Positions 1 through 12,700 of a stretch of DNA of 64,000 nucleotides are shown piece after piece. The notes under the pieces are model-generated. The model worked only from the letters and a program-made list of their open reading frames with translations. It was not told the origin of the DNA and searched no databases. A program made the translations under genes and the position numbers. Numbering within the stretch: position 1 is the first letter of the stretch; each line of letters starts with the position of its first letter. This DNA is from Hemerocallis citrina (Eukaryota; Streptophyta; Magnoliopsida; Asparagales; Asphodelaceae), in NCBI GenBank assembly GCA_017893485.1, contig CM030358.1, forward strand, positions 257,174,477-257,238,476, in the 5' to 3' direction.

Positions 1-506
1 ATCGAGCTGATTCGTAAGAGATTAGCCGAGGCTCAGATTTGGCAGAAGAGTTATGCAGATACTCGACGAAGGGACTTGGAGTTTAAGGTTGAGGATGTAG
101 TTTTTCTCAAGGTGTCTCCAACTAAAGGAGTAATCAGGTTTGGGAAGGGAGACAAGTTGGCGCCAAGCTACATTGGGCCATACAAGATTTTGAGGCGGAT
201 TGGAAAACAGCATATAAGTTGGAGCTACTGGAGAAATTGGCACAAGTGCATGATGTGTTCCATGTGTCGATATTGAGGAAGTATGTGCCAGATCAGAGTC
301 ATCAGTTGGTAGAAGTGCCCGAGGGGCTACAACTGAACTTGAGTTACAAGGAGCAGCCCGTAGAGATTGTGGACCATCGAGAAAAGGTGTTGAGGAACAA
401 GGTGATACCAGTGGCCAAGGTATTGTGGAGGAACCAGCTATTTGAGGAAGCTACTTAGGAGCCGGATGATCGCATGAAGAAGGATTTTCTTGAGCTCTTT
501 GTATGA
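1..506 (+). pseudogene. Ty3/gypsy (Tekay/Del-type chromovirus) Pol C-terminus, broken
   Basis: This is the tail of a gypsy polyprotein, entering from outside the window. The first frame (1-207) reads through the integrase C-terminal region, including the motif APSYIGPYKILRRIG. The reading then continues in another frame from about 210, with HDVFHVSILRKY and a group II chromodomain-like stretch (VEIVDHREKVLRNK, VLWRNQLFEEAT), which is the usual Tekay/Del ending. I see two lesions: a one-base loss near 207-210, and a TAG at 456-458 where the family normally has Trp. The frame after that stop runs on to a natural-looking TGA at 504-506. The integrase tail and chromodomain help direct insertion into chromatin, but this copy could not make the full protein. 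Assignment to gypsy is firm; the Tekay lineage rests on the chromodomain wording. Confidence 0.88.
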
Positions 507-639
507 TTGTATTCTTTTCATTAAATTGTATTCCTCTTGTATGATTGTTTTCTGTAAACTGTATTTCCATTTATGTGATTGCATCTTTTTGCATATATTG
601 TTGGGTCCCTATTAGCAGTAGTTCTAAGGACAAAACTAT

Positions 640-655
640 TCTAAGGAGGGAGTGA
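640..655 (+). other. Polypurine tract before the 3' LTR
   Basis: A purine-rich run (AAGGAGGGAGTGA) lies directly before the TG that opens the LTR. This is where plus-strand DNA synthesis is primed in LTR retrotransposons. The 507-639 stretch between the pol stop and this tract is AT-rich 3' untranslated sequence. Confidence 0.7.
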
Positions 656-3497
656 TGTAATACCCGAGATTTTTAAATAATGTTTTTGAGATTAATAAAT
701 GAATTAAAGTAATTTATGGAGATTTTTAATAAACATTTTTTCTGAAATTTATCTTTTTGCGCGTGCAAAACACGTGCAAATATTTTCTTGAGAAACTCAA
801 AGTCAGAAATTATTTTGGAGAAACCAAATATTTATTAGTAGGTACTATTTGTGAATTTTCTGGATTTTTTTTTTTATATTTATTTGGCATATTTGCAAAT
901 ATTACAAAAAGAGAGGTTTTTGTGCAAAATTACCACTTGGGGTTAAAAACTCCATATTTTCGGATTTCTGGGCTGAGCATGACATTTAGCCAACTCATAG
1001 GTGAAGAGTTTAATTTTTTTTTTAATAGATTTGGTTTATTTTGCTAATTTATTAAAGAATTGTCTTTTTGTAAAATTACCACTTGGAGGCAAAAATTCCA
1101 AAAATATTTTTTTGAATTTGAAGCATATGTCGGCCAGAGAGGAGGATATTTTGATTTTTATCTCAATTAAATTGGTTAATCTAATTAGCTAGTATAAAGG
1201 ATCTATATATGTAAAGATATATTCTAAAGGAATATTTTGCAAAATCTTCTCAAAACCCTAAAAACTCCAGATTTTGGCATATTAAAGAGCCAATACAGCC
1301 GTCTTCCTCTGCACAAAACAAAAACATATTTTTATTATTGATTTTCTTGGAGTTTCGAAGCGAGGATCTTGGATTTTTGCAAAAGGATGCGCTTTTCTTA
1401 TTCATTATTATTTTCGTTGATTCTTTAATAAGGTGAGTGACATATGTTCGATTTCTTGTTGTTCTATGCATGTTATATATGATGATTTGTTTAGTAAAAT
1501 ACATGATAGATGATTGTATGATGAAGTGATGATGAATAAGTAATTAAAAATTGAACTTTGTGAATAATGTGCAATGAATGATTAAATCTACTGTATAGAT
1601 GACTTAAGAATGTTAAGAACATAGTAGGAATCATGGGTATGTTTTTCTTCTTCATGTTCTTGCTGAATTGATTGTATATAATCGGTTGTAAGACTTATAA
1701 TGCACGAAATTGAATAAAGTTGGATTCTTTCACTGCTGAAGGGTATATGTTTCTGTTTGGTGTTTTGGTTGGACAGAACTCAACTAAATAACTGTTGTGG
1801 ATACATATAATCAAGGGTAAACCAATATAATTAGTTTTTTTAAGTGTATAACAAGTTTTAAAAGGATTTTAGAATCAAAGATCAAGTTTTTATGCATTGA
1901 AGATTGAGTTTTGTCTTTGGATCTAATGTGCAAGCCGAAAGTGATGATTTTGTGTTTTTTTGCAATGTTTTCAAGTGAATCTTTAACTTATATTGATACT
2001 GAGATTGAATTAAACTTCATACTAATCTTATACACTGAATCTTGTGAGTTGTGCTGATGCATATACATAAATATATACACCTATGTACATCTACAGATAT
2101 GCACAATTCAGATTTGAAGAATATCATTTGGAAAATTGCTCCTTTGTGATTTTGTTGAGAGTTTGATTCAAATTATGAACTCCATTATATTAGACAAGTT
2201 GCATTTGATCGTCTCAGGATTTTTATTTCACGAATTCATGCTTTCAAAGATTTAATACTACTTATAAGTTGTGAGAAACACGAATTTCAAAGCGGCTGAA
2301 AATGCACTGTCAAAACTGCTATATGTCCCAGTTTGGAGCGAGTTTTTGACTTAGTGTCAGATGGAATTTTCTAAAACTTATAAAATAGAAATTGTATCTT
2401 ATTGCGTCTAGTTTTCAGAACAGTTGACGGATCCTCAATCTGACTTATAGATTGTAAGATATGAAAATTTTTTCTACTGTACTATCAAGCTTTTCAAAAG
2501 AATTTTGAGCTGTCTAAAACTACTGTATGTTCCAGTTTGGAACGAGTTTTTGACTTATTTGCAGATGGAATTTTCTAAAACTTATAAAATAGAAATTGTA
2601 GCTCACTGCGTCTAGTTTTCAGAACAGTTGACGGATCCTCAATCCGACTTCTAGATTGTAAGATATGAATTTTTTTCTACTGTACTGTCAAGCTTTTCAA
2701 AAGGATTTTGAGCTATCTAAAACTGCTGTATGATCCAGTTTGGAATGAGTTTTTGACTTATTTTTTGACTTAGTCTCCGGTTTTAGAGCTATGCTTACAT
2801 GATGCTTGCGCATCAAGGGTTGTTAGGCCTATTCGCGGAGTGTTCTAGATCTTGTTTTTATCATCGAATAGGATTAGCTGTATAACGAGTAATTAAATCC
2901 TATAAAGTGGAGAACGATAAGGGCTTGCACCGGATCTATGTAGTATGGAATGCATTGAATCCGACAAGTATGCATTAGAGAGTCGTCATAATGCTTTTGT
3001 GTTTTTTTGGCTTGTTTTACGCATGATGTTTTCTGTTTTCCTACACTTGACACTTAACTTAGTTTCACTTGATGTTTTCATGCTTTATTCATCGTCATTT
3101 CATATTTCATTGTTACTGCTGTGGAAATGTGTTGATTATAAATTTATTCTTTATGCTTCATTTAAATTGTATTTTTTTTGATGTCACTCACACCGTTATG
3201 GCTGACCCCGTAATTTTGGGGGTTAGGGTTATCTCTAGCCTCATGTTTTACAGGTAGGTACCGTTAGCTTGGGATTTGGATGCATGTAGTAGAGTGATAA
3301 TATGGTTTTTGCAAATTGTAAAACAAAAGAAATGTAAATTCAAGGTGTTTATTTTCCGCTGTGCTATGTAAAGAGTTGATGTAATAAAAGTTGAAAAAAT
3401 TTCTGTATTTGGCTAGATTTACTATTACATTGAGGTAGATGCTGGAAATTGTGCCACGTGTTTCTAAATATATTTATTGAAAATTCGAGGCGCTACA
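656..3497 (+). repeat. 3' LTR of the gypsy element (Tekay-type)
   Basis: It begins TGTAATACCCGAG after the polypurine tract and ends AATTCGAGGCGCTACA, giving TG...CA ends with short inverted repeats. The start could also be the TG at 653. It shares a block around 2936-2975 (TAGTATGGAATGCATTGAAT and flanks) with the three solo LTRs in this window, so all four belong to one broad family. At about 2.84 kb it is long, as is usual for Tekay elements. The partner 5' LTR lies outside the window, so the target duplication cannot be checked. Confidence 0.8.
2308..2780 (+). repeat. Tandem repeat inside the gypsy LTR, about 203-bp period
   Basis: Related copies start at about 2308, 2511 and 2714, and the third is partial. 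Each begins with a version of TGTCTAAAACTACTGTATG, followed by CAGTTTGGA and GAGTTTTTGACTTA. Copies one and two also share the GTTGACGGATCCTCAATC block. Confidence 0.8.
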
Positions 3498-4650
3498 AAT
3501 ACAATGCGTATTTGGAGACTTGGTTTTTGGTAATTTAAATCCTTCGGGGATTTCATATATATCTCATTGTCTAGGTTATCGTATAGGTATGTTTTCATCA
3601 CATCCATGAGTCTCATATCGAGTTTTTCAGAAATATCGAGACTTATTAGATATCTAAGTATAATGATGTCCATGACTGGGGAATATGTTTCTTCATAATC
3701 TATTCACGATCTTTGTGATAATCCTTAAGCAACTAACCGTGTTTTATACAATTGGATCTCATTCTTTTCATTTGTTTTTCTTACAAACACCCATTTAAAA
3801 CCTACAAGGTTTATTCCTTTTGGGCTTTATACTATAGGACGAAAACTTTACGTTTTGCGAGAGAATCTAGTTCCGCTTGAATCTCATCCTTCCAATTTGG
3901 CCAATCTTGTCTCTTTGGACATTTAAGGACTGTTCAAGGTTCAGTGATATCCTTATTTTCGTCACCCTTTTAATCTCATCTGCTACTGCATATATGAAAA
4001 TGTCATCCATGACAAATTCTTTTCGATTCTAAGTTTCTCTTTATATATAAAACACATATTTCTCATTATTGTTGGGTAACAGTACCTCTTTCTCAGTCTT
4101 TTTTGGGATCTGAGGCATATCCTCGACTGGAGCACTATGCTTTATCATGAACTCTCTCTATAGGAGATTCTACTTCAGGAGTTGCTTCTTCAGTAGCATC
4201 ATGAACTCTTTCTATAGGAGATTCTAGTTCATGAGATACTTCTTCAGGAGCATTAAGGTGTGTTATGTTCTCCTCTTTGGGGGAGCTGAAACTTTAGAAC
4301 CTTTAGGTCTTCCACGTTTCTTGATGTGGAGCTATTTCATTTGCTGCTTTATTTTGTTCTTTGGGTATTTCAATAATTCATGATGTTCTTTTGAAATGAG
4401 GTATTTATCTTCCTTTTTTTATCTTCCCCTAATAGCGGAAATATTGTTTCATTGAAATCGGATGCTCAACCTCTATTCCTAAGGATATACAAAAAATATT
4501 GAAGATCTGTGAAGTAAATTCTCCTGCATTGTCTAGTCTTATTGATTTGATAGCTTATTCAGAAAAAATGGATGATTTGTGTCAATAGACTAGAAAAATG
4601 AGTTCTAATTGAAGCATCATGTTCTATGTACAATCTCTCCTAACCTATGC
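3498..4650 (-). pseudogene. Decayed Ty1/copia Pol fragment (integrase to reverse transcriptase)
   Basis: On the minus strand, pieces of a copia polyprotein appear in the right order. Integrase is at about 4458-4556 (SIRLDNAGEFTSQIFN, then VEHP). A linker resembling KRGRPKGSK is at about 4285-4330. The start of reverse transcriptase is at about 3780-3905 (NWKDEIQAELDSLAKRKVF, then GFKWVFVRKTNEKNEIQLYK). The RT core is at 3540-3673 (RYLISL, LDMRLMDVMKTYLY, NEIYMKSPK). Many stops and frameshifts break it. Gag, protease, the YVDD box and RNase H are missing. The gypsy LTR at 656-3497 abuts the RT end, so the gypsy element probably inserted into this older copy. Confidence 0.82.
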
Positions 4651-5214
4651 AGTGTCTTTGATATGATTTAATAAATAGCACAATGCATTTTACCATGATA
4701 GTTTTGCCGAGAAGATGACCCAATTAACTACCTCAGATAAATTATTCATCAATAAATAATATAGAAATATTATTCTCAAATCATAAATGGAAAAACATAG
4801 TTGCAAGAATACCAACATAAGCCATAAAGTCTCAATCTCAAGTAGTGCAATGCTAAATAAATAAAACTAAGCTACTGATAATCCCCCCAAAAAAATATGC
4901 AGATGTCCAGTTTGTGTTCTCTTGTTTCTCAAGATCTTCGCCACGAATGTCATCATTGTGTATGTCAAGGGTGTCATTTGTTTCAATCTTCTGGATTTAA
5001 TGATATTTGGCCACCGCTTCCTTTGATGCACAACAGGTGCCGGACAATGACTTTTGATGTTTGGCCAATAATAGGTCGGTAAGTAGGAGTGAGTGCTAGC
5101 TCATAGTGGTATGTGACTCGGCTATCCCAATATAAGTTAAGTAGATCCCTAATGACAAGCTAGAGAATTTCTCTAGAATGAACTTCTTGTTCTCTATACT
5201 ATAGGTTACACAAA
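4651..5214. other. No gene recognised; probably further decayed copia or flanking DNA
   Basis: AT-rich sequence with short open frames only. It may be more of the antisense copia remnant, but I found no motif to prove it. It is interrupted at 5214 by the solo LTR. Confidence 0.4.
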
Positions 5215-6639
5215 TGTAACAACCCGAATTCCAAATAAGACTGAATTCGAAGTTCCACTGGATCTTTACACTTCACTTCGTACAATTTTACAAGGAATTA
5301 AAAATTTTTATACAACAATGATTACATTAACGCATCGGAATTATAAATTACAACATGATACATGAATTAAATAGCAACTTGAACATTTCTTTAAGCAGCA
5401 TTCATTCTTTAGTCTTGTCATTCACTTTATCCTGCGTAGAAACTGTGGGTACGTCAGTTGCGTACAACTGACGCTAGGATATAATACATCAATTTCTCTT
5501 ACTTAGAAAGCACACATTTGTCACAAACAGAGCTAAGGGGGACTATCCTATTGATGTCGTATGTGAATGTGCACTTGGTCCTTAATGCAGTTATATATTT
5601 AATTACACTAATGCGTACTTGTTCGGATTTTATGCATCCCATACTACATAGGTCCGAGGGCAAGCCCTTAATCGTTTTTCATCTTGTAGGTTTGATTCCC
5701 TCGCCATGAGTTAAACTACTACGGTAACTATGTTAAGTATCCTAGGTGTTCTATGAGTTACGAGCCCATGTCCAGACATCCTGGAGAGAATCCCACGTCA
5801 TGACATGATGCATCATGCAGGCATCCTATGGACAATTCACATCTGCCACGGAACGATGGCACTACGTAGTCACCGAGCACCCCACAAGCGTCGCCACGGT
5901 CCCGATATTCTGGAGAAGTATCCATGGCCTGACATGACTCATCATGTGGACATCCTGTGAACACTCTCACACCCTAGATCTGAGGCCCTCATACTTATGT
6001 TTTTCTCTTACTTTCATCACATCTCCACTATGTGTCTAATCCTTAGATAATGGATCATGAATAAAATCAATACTCTAGAATTAGCATTACATCTATATCG
6101 GTCTTAAATATCAATCATTAATCATGACTCAATTTTGGTCTTTATTTATCACATTTCTCTTTCAAAATTTCATTCATGCCAATGTAAGGACTTAGCTAAA
6201 ACTCTAGTCTCAATTCTCCTTTCATATTCATAAAATGATAGTATTCATATTCACAAATTTCATATTTCATCATGTTTCTTTTACTTCATTTTTCATGCAC
6301 ATTTTGCATAGTTTTAAGTGATCATCTCATATTTAGTCTTACTCAATTTTCTCATATCAAAAATCTCATTTTAGAACTCTATAGAAAATTTCTCTATACT
6401 CAAAAAATATTTGTTGTCTTTAATTACAAAAAAAAAAAATCATATTCTAAGAAACTTATTTAATTTCATCTTCTCAGATTTACTTCCAATTCTCATTATA
6501 CATGTCAAAATATTGTAGAAATAATCCTCATGAAGTGTAGGTATTTTTTAAGGAATTCTAATAATTTTTCTCAATTTTTATACATTTAAAAATTACCAAA
6601 AAAATATCGAAGTAGGGAAAAAAATCAAAATCCCCAAAA

Positions 6640-6970
6640 AATGGCCAAAGGTCAGATTCGAACCAGTCAAACCCCCCCCCCCCCCCCCCCCCCCCCCCGC
6701 GTCGTCGCCCCCACCCCCGCCCCCGCCAGTGAACAGTAACTGCCCTAATTTGCACCTGAAGACCAGTGAATCCAAGAGTGACTAACTGTTATATTGGGAA
6801 CTTAAATTATACTTAAAGTCTGGCTTTCGGTTTTTGAGTTAAAATCGAATTTTAGAAAAAATAGAGTCTCTTGAGAGACTCGAACCCAAGACCGAAAGCT
6901 CCGCTCGGCTACAATAACGCAACCAAGACGCACCCGAAGACCAGTAGGTCTGAGTGACTAACCGGTATAG
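6640..6970 (-). repeat. Duplicated tRNA-like module in the solo LTR
   Basis: On the minus strand two related units occur. Each has a sequence like GTTAGTCACTC...ACTGGTCTTC, and each is followed by a box-B-like core: TCTTGGGTTCGAGTC near 6875-6900, and a weaker TGGTTCGAATC near 6655-6665. The GGTTCGAxTC core is the T-arm/box B of tRNA genes. Related modules sit in the other solo LTRs at 34566-34625 and 58530-58604. No complete tRNA can be folded by eye. Confidence 0.5.
6673..6698 (+). repeat. Poly-C run inside the solo LTR
   Basis: An uninterrupted run of about 26 cytosines, followed by a CCCCGCC-rich stretch. Exact length is unreliable in homopolymers. Confidence 0.85.
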
Positions 6971-8626
6971 GGTCGGAATGAAATAATTTTGTATTAGACT
7001 GTACTGTCTCTAGTTCTTCTTTTAGTAAACTTAGTTTTTCTCAACTTATTTGTGCTTATAAAAATCTAGACCTTTTTTCCCTCAAAAAAAAATCTAGACC
7101 TTTTCCAGAATATTATTTCTTTGAAAAACAGTAACTTATATTTTATTAGATTGTCAAAAATCTCATTTTTACACATAGTAGACTAATTCTGTTTAGTTCT
7201 TTAAAAAAAATGGATCATGAATACATTTCGACATAGATATATTTCTTTTTAGTTGAATCTCTCATCAACATATTCCCTTTTTATTCACAATGTATTCATA
7301 CAATTTCTTTCTCATTCTTTAGCAAAATCAAGCTCTTTAATTTAGTCTTATTTTTAATTATGTTTCAAGAGGCAACATGGATGATAATCTAGTGACTACA
7401 ATATTACTCATATGCGGCATTTAAAACCACATTTTTACCACAATCAATTTATTTCATAATCCATGGTTTACTAGTTTGCATTCTATAAATTATCCATACG
7501 CACAATTTTTCACATATTGCATTCTACAATTCATTCATAAGAAAAATTTTCATAAAATCATAATTCATCAATTCTAGCATGCAAATATACTAATCAAACC
7601 TTCATAACACATCTTAATTAATACATTCCAATTTATTTTACTAACTTTTCATGTAGATCAATTTGAATTTCTTTTCTATTTAGTCTCTTCAAACAAGTAT
7701 AGAGCAATCTTTCCTACTTATTTCTAACATGTTCACAATTCCAAATCCTAGCATGGTATCTAAATTAGAAGTTTGAGAAATCACCCACCTCTTGATGAAA
7801 CAAATGAAAAAAAAAACTCCTAAGAAACTCCTTGAACGCACGAATGGTTCATTTCTCCTCCTAGTTGTGCCACCAAATTGAGCCTTCTCCTCCTTGTTAG
7901 TGTGAACCCGAGCTCCCCTCCTTGCTATGCTAGGCCGGCCTCCAATGTTGCAAAAGCACACAAACACACACCTCTCAATCTTTTTACTCACATTAGTCTT
8001 TCTTTTCCTCACAATTTGTTTCTTTTCTCTTCTCTTCTCTTATAAATTTTCTAGTATTAGCCATAAAGAAGATAAGGGGGTATCTATACACAACTCAAGC
8101 TCTAATGGAGGGTTGAAATGAGTTTAGATGAGAGATTAGGATGCATTTAGGAGTTAGAACAACTACCCATCATCCCACAACCACCTCACCACTCTCTCCA
8201 TCTCTCCCACACTCTATGCATAATCCGGCCACCCCTTTTCTCATGCATTTCCACGTGGTTGTGCAAAGCATGTGTCACACTATGCATACTACAAAATTAG
8301 TTGTACATTAAATTGTTAATTTATTTATTACTTGATCAAGTCTGTACTACAAGTTGTACTAATTATCATTAAAATTAACTAGTGGGCCAATTAGGTGGGG
8401 TAGAATTCATTGGCTTTCTAATTTAATTAATTAATTAATTTAAGTGGGCTAGAATTAGACTATTAGGCCTAGAGATTAAAATAGGCTTTAATTAAAAAGA
8501 GAATAATGTATATTCATGAAATGATAATACTTTTTAAAGCTAAAATACATATTAAATTGCATGTGCAAGACACGTGAAAAATAAAAGAAAGAACTTTACA
8601 TTAATTGAAAAATTCAGGATGTTACA

Positions 8627-9395
8627 CAAATGGATTCTTTATTTTTATCCGCTCAAGGTTTCAATATGATACCCGTTTGCCCATATATCTTTAAAACTCG
8701 GCAAATTTCTTCTGAAAGTTCAAGAGTATAAGGCATTCTGAATAAGTAGATGGGTTCCATTGGCTAAATTTAATTATGCTGTCGGAGCTTTCAACAATAT
8801 GAGCAGGGTAAGCTATCGTGGATACTACGTTCGAACTAGAATTAATGTTGGAGAAGAACAATTTCATTCTTATGGATGATGTGAGACAAAAGATGTCTCT
8901 ATCTAGTTTTCCCATAGGTTCCATCTCCTCAATTGCAATATTTAATTTGGGCTCATAGAACATACCGATAATTATGGAACTTAATCAGCAAATACATACG
9001 TGAGGAGATTATATGCAACAACAACAAAACTAAAAGTAGAACTGAACTATTGGTTAGCACAATAAATTACACATGCATTTGGGCTATGCAGTTATCCCAA
9101 TCAAAAATGTTGAACAACCATAACTTCAATTCAGTAAGTTATAAATGTTTCATTGGGGGCAACCATCAAACTATTGCAAGTGTGAGAAATTGAACTGCAG
9201 AAAACTTTTTGACTACTAACAAGTGGACCTACACCCTAGTATACACAATTCAGCGAAACAAAATGAAACAAAATCCAAACATTTGGTAGATAACTCTCGT
9301 ACTGATTTTCAGTATCATTCAAGAGAGTAACTTGTATTGCGAGTAAAGAGATAATAATTTGTAGTATGAAAAAATCAAGAAAATAGGTAACATCC
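8627..9395. other. No gene recognised
   Basis: Sequence between the solo LTR and the copia element. A minus-strand open frame of 90 codons (8691-8963) has no motif I recognise and no codon evidence. It could be an eroded coding fragment of the same older element that the LTR split. Confidence 0.4.
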
Positions 9396-9400
9396 AGTTT

Positions 9401-9680
9401 TGACAGAATATATATATTTAGAAAGTAATATATATATATTTAGAAAGTTGACAGAATATATATATATTTAGAAAGTAGTCATTTGTATCAGGTATTATCA
9501 ATCTCATCAATCTCTCCTCAATCTTAGCTTGTGATTGAATATGTATATATTTAGAAAGTAGTGATTTGTATCCATCAGGTAGTATTAGTCTCCTCAATCT
9601 TAGCCTAATATCAGGTTGTAATTCATGTATATATTATGGACATTTGTCAATCAATAGAGACAGGGAATCATTTTCTTTCA
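9401..9680 (+). repeat. 5' LTR of the 9401-14440 copia
   Basis: Runs from TGACAGAATATATAT to CATTTTCTTTCA. The left part holds three tandem copies of an AT-rich motif ending TTTAGAAAG. TATA-rich stretches could serve as the promoter. The TG...CA ends and the primer site immediately after fix the borders. Confidence 0.92.
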
Positions 9681-9693
9681 TGGTATCAGAGCC
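9681..9693 (+). other. Primer binding site, initiator tRNA-Met type
   Basis: TGGTATCAGAGCC directly follows the 5' LTR. This is the usual plant copia site, complementary to the 3' end of initiator methionine tRNA, and it primes minus-strand synthesis. Confidence 0.92.
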
Positions 9694-9781
9694 ATTTTCT
9701 TTACTCTCCTCCTCCTAACTACCATTGCTACCACCTCTATTTACTTTCTACAGCTCCCCTCCTCCCTAATCTTAGCCCTCA

Positions 9782-12700
9782 ATGGCAGAACAACCCAAGT
9801 TTCACTCGGCTTTAGCAATCACCAACGTGAAATCCCTCATTCCAGTCACGTTAGACAATGATTCTAGCCTATACATTTCTTGGGCAGCCCTCTTCAAAGT
9901 TCAAGCCCGTGTCCATAACGTGCTTGATCACATCGTTCCTACTACCGATGAAAAGGATAAGAAGGCGGCAGATGATGCCAAAACATCCAACCCCGATCTT
10001 TGGCATCGTCTTGATGCAGCCGTGTTACAATGGATGTACGCCACCGTATCACAAGATATTCTCAATTCCATCCTTGTGATAGATGACTCGGCCGAAAAGT
10101 GTTGGAAAAGAATTGCTGCTATTTTCCAAGACAACAAACACTCGAGGGCTGTCCACCTCGAAAACCAATTCACGAACACGAATTTGGAGGATTTCCCTAC
10201 CACCAAAGCCTACTGCAACCGCCTCAAACTTCTAGCCGATCAATTGGCGAATGTTGATGCTCCAGTCTCTAATACTCGTTTGGTCTTGAAGATGATCTCG
10301 GGACTAACTGATCCTTATGCAGGATTTGTGACGTACATTCAACAACATGATCCTTTGCCGCCCTTTGATACCGCCAAGTCGAGATTGGAACTGGAAGAGT
10401 CGACTATTCTTCAATGGGCCGCTCGTGAATCTAGCTCATCTTCATCTCCGGCTGCCCTTGTTGCAAACTCCCAACATTCTGATGATGATATGAATACCCA
10501 ATATTCTTCTCCAGGTAATCAAAATCATAACAATTGGAATAATAATAATAACAATTATCGTGGGAACAAGGGCAAGAAAAACCACAAACATTCTGGCGGT
10601 GGCCGGAACTTCGGCAAGGGCGGACGGAGCAGTGGCGCCGGTCGTGGACAGCAGCAACAGTGGGAACAGTTCAATCCATGGCAGCAGTGGGCTCCTTGGT
10701 CTCTTCCTCCATGTCCCTATCCATCCTACAATTGGGCCAGACCCAATTTTACTCCCAGACCACAGCAGCCAGGCCTACTTGGATCAAGACCACAACAGTC
10801 AGCGTTCACTGCAACTGCACCCAACCCAACCGACATTGAAGCAGCCCTTCATACACTCAGCCTTGCTCAGCCCGACCCGTCTTGGTATATGGACACCGGG
10901 GCAACATCACATATGACATCCGCGCAAGGTAATCTCTCTTCTTATTTTAATTTGAGCAAAAATAATGGTATAATTGTTGGAAATGGCCATTCTATTCCTA
11001 TTCGTGGTTTTGGTAGTGCTAATCTACCTCCCCCCCACCCTCCATTAATGTTAAAAAATATCCTCCATGCCCCAAATTTAATTAAAAACTTAGTTTCAGT
11101 TCGTAAATTCACTACGGATAACCAAGTTTCTGTTGAATTTGATCCTTTTGGGTTTTCTGTGAAGGACTTTCAGACGGGGATGGCTCTAATGAGATGTGAT
11201 AGTCGGGGCGAGCTATATCCCATCACCACCACCACCACCAAAAATAATCAAGCCGTTTCTCCATCCATTCTTGCAGCTTTGTCTTCTTCCCTTTGGCATG
11301 ACTGTTTAGGTCACCCGGGAGCACCTGCTTTAGACTCCCTTAGGCGGAATAAATTGATTGAATGTACTAAAACTAGACATTCGAGTTTTTTTCACTCTTT
11401 TCCTCTTGGTAAACATGTTAAATTACCGTTTGTTGAGTCTCATAACTCCACTTATATGCCTTTTGATATTTTGCATAGTGACTTGTGGATATCTCCTGTT
11501 TTGAGTTCTTTAGGTCACAAATATTATGTGCTCTATTTGGATGACTATTCGCAATTTTTGTGGACTTTCCCTATCTCCAAAAAATCTCAAGTCTATCCAA
11601 CTTTTCTCAAATTAAGAGCCTACATCAAAACTCAATTTGAACGGGAATTAAAAAATATTCAATGTGACAATGGTAGAGAATATGATAATGGTCCTTTTCA
11701 GAGTCTTTGTGAAGCTAATGGAATTTCCTTTCGTTTTTCTTGTCCGCATACTTCATCCCAAAATGGAAAGGCCGAAAGAAAAATCTGTTCCATTAATAAT
11801 ATCATTCGAACTTTATTAGCTCATGCTTCACTACCTCCGTTTTTTTGGCACCATGCTTTGCAAATGGCAACGTATCTTCTAAACATTTTACCAAGTAAAA
11901 CTCTCGCTTATCAATCGCCTCTCAAAATTCTATATCAAAAAGACCCATCATACTCTCACCTACGAGTCTTTGGTTGCTTGTGTTATCCTTTATTCCCTTC
12001 TACTACGATAAATAAGCTTCAACCTCGTTCAACACCTTGTGTATTTTTGGGTTATCCGTCAAATCATCGTGGTTATAAATGCTATGATTTATCATCAAAT
12101 AAAATTATCATTTGTCGCCACGTACTATTTGATGAAACCGAATTTCCCTTCTCAAAGTTGCATACTCCTCATTCCACATCCTATGAATTTCTTGACAATG
12201 GCTTATCACCTTACGTGATTAACCATTTGCAACAGCAGTCCACTCCACAAACTCAAGTGCAGGCCCAACCTTCACCTTCTCCCTCTTGGTCTAGCTCGCC
12301 AGCTACATCCCAGTCAGCTCACCCACCTTCTCAGCCGGCACAGTCAACCCTCTCTTCTCCACAGCCGGCCCAGTCCGCCTCTTCCAACACAACACCATCA
12401 TCTTCCATTTTTGGTCAGTCAGATCTCAGCCCACATTTAGACCAAACACAACATCCCCCTCTTTCTCCCATTTTCCAGCCCACTTCGAGTTCAGAAACGA
12501 AACCCGTGACAAGGAGCCAACACGGTATTTTCAAACCCAATACAAAATATCATGGCCTTCTTACTCATGTCACAAAATCTCCCCTCCCTCGTAACCCTGT
12601 GTCTGCACTCAAAGACCCGAATTGGAAAATGGCTATGGATGACGAATATAATGCTCTCATTACAAATAAGACGTGGAATTTAGTGCCTCGTCCACCTGAT

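Larger units (their letters stand above)
5215..8626 (-). mobile_element. Solo LTR of the Tekay-type family (3.4 kb)
   Basis: Its outer ends are TGTAAC (left) and GTTACA (right). A 4-bp direct repeat CAAA lies at 5211-5214 and 8627-8630; it could be 5 bp if a shared terminal base is counted. Orientation is minus: the left end (AACCCGAATTC...) matches the reverse complement of the 3' end of other copies. It shares with the other LTRs the block near 5634-5660 (CATCCCATACTACATAGGTC). No internal coding region or second LTR is present, so it is best read as a solo LTR left by recombination. Confidence 0.82.

Noticed and set aside
6558..6775. Glycine-rich frames on the minus strand
   Set aside because: They are translations of the poly-C run in the solo LTR and its GC-rich edge.
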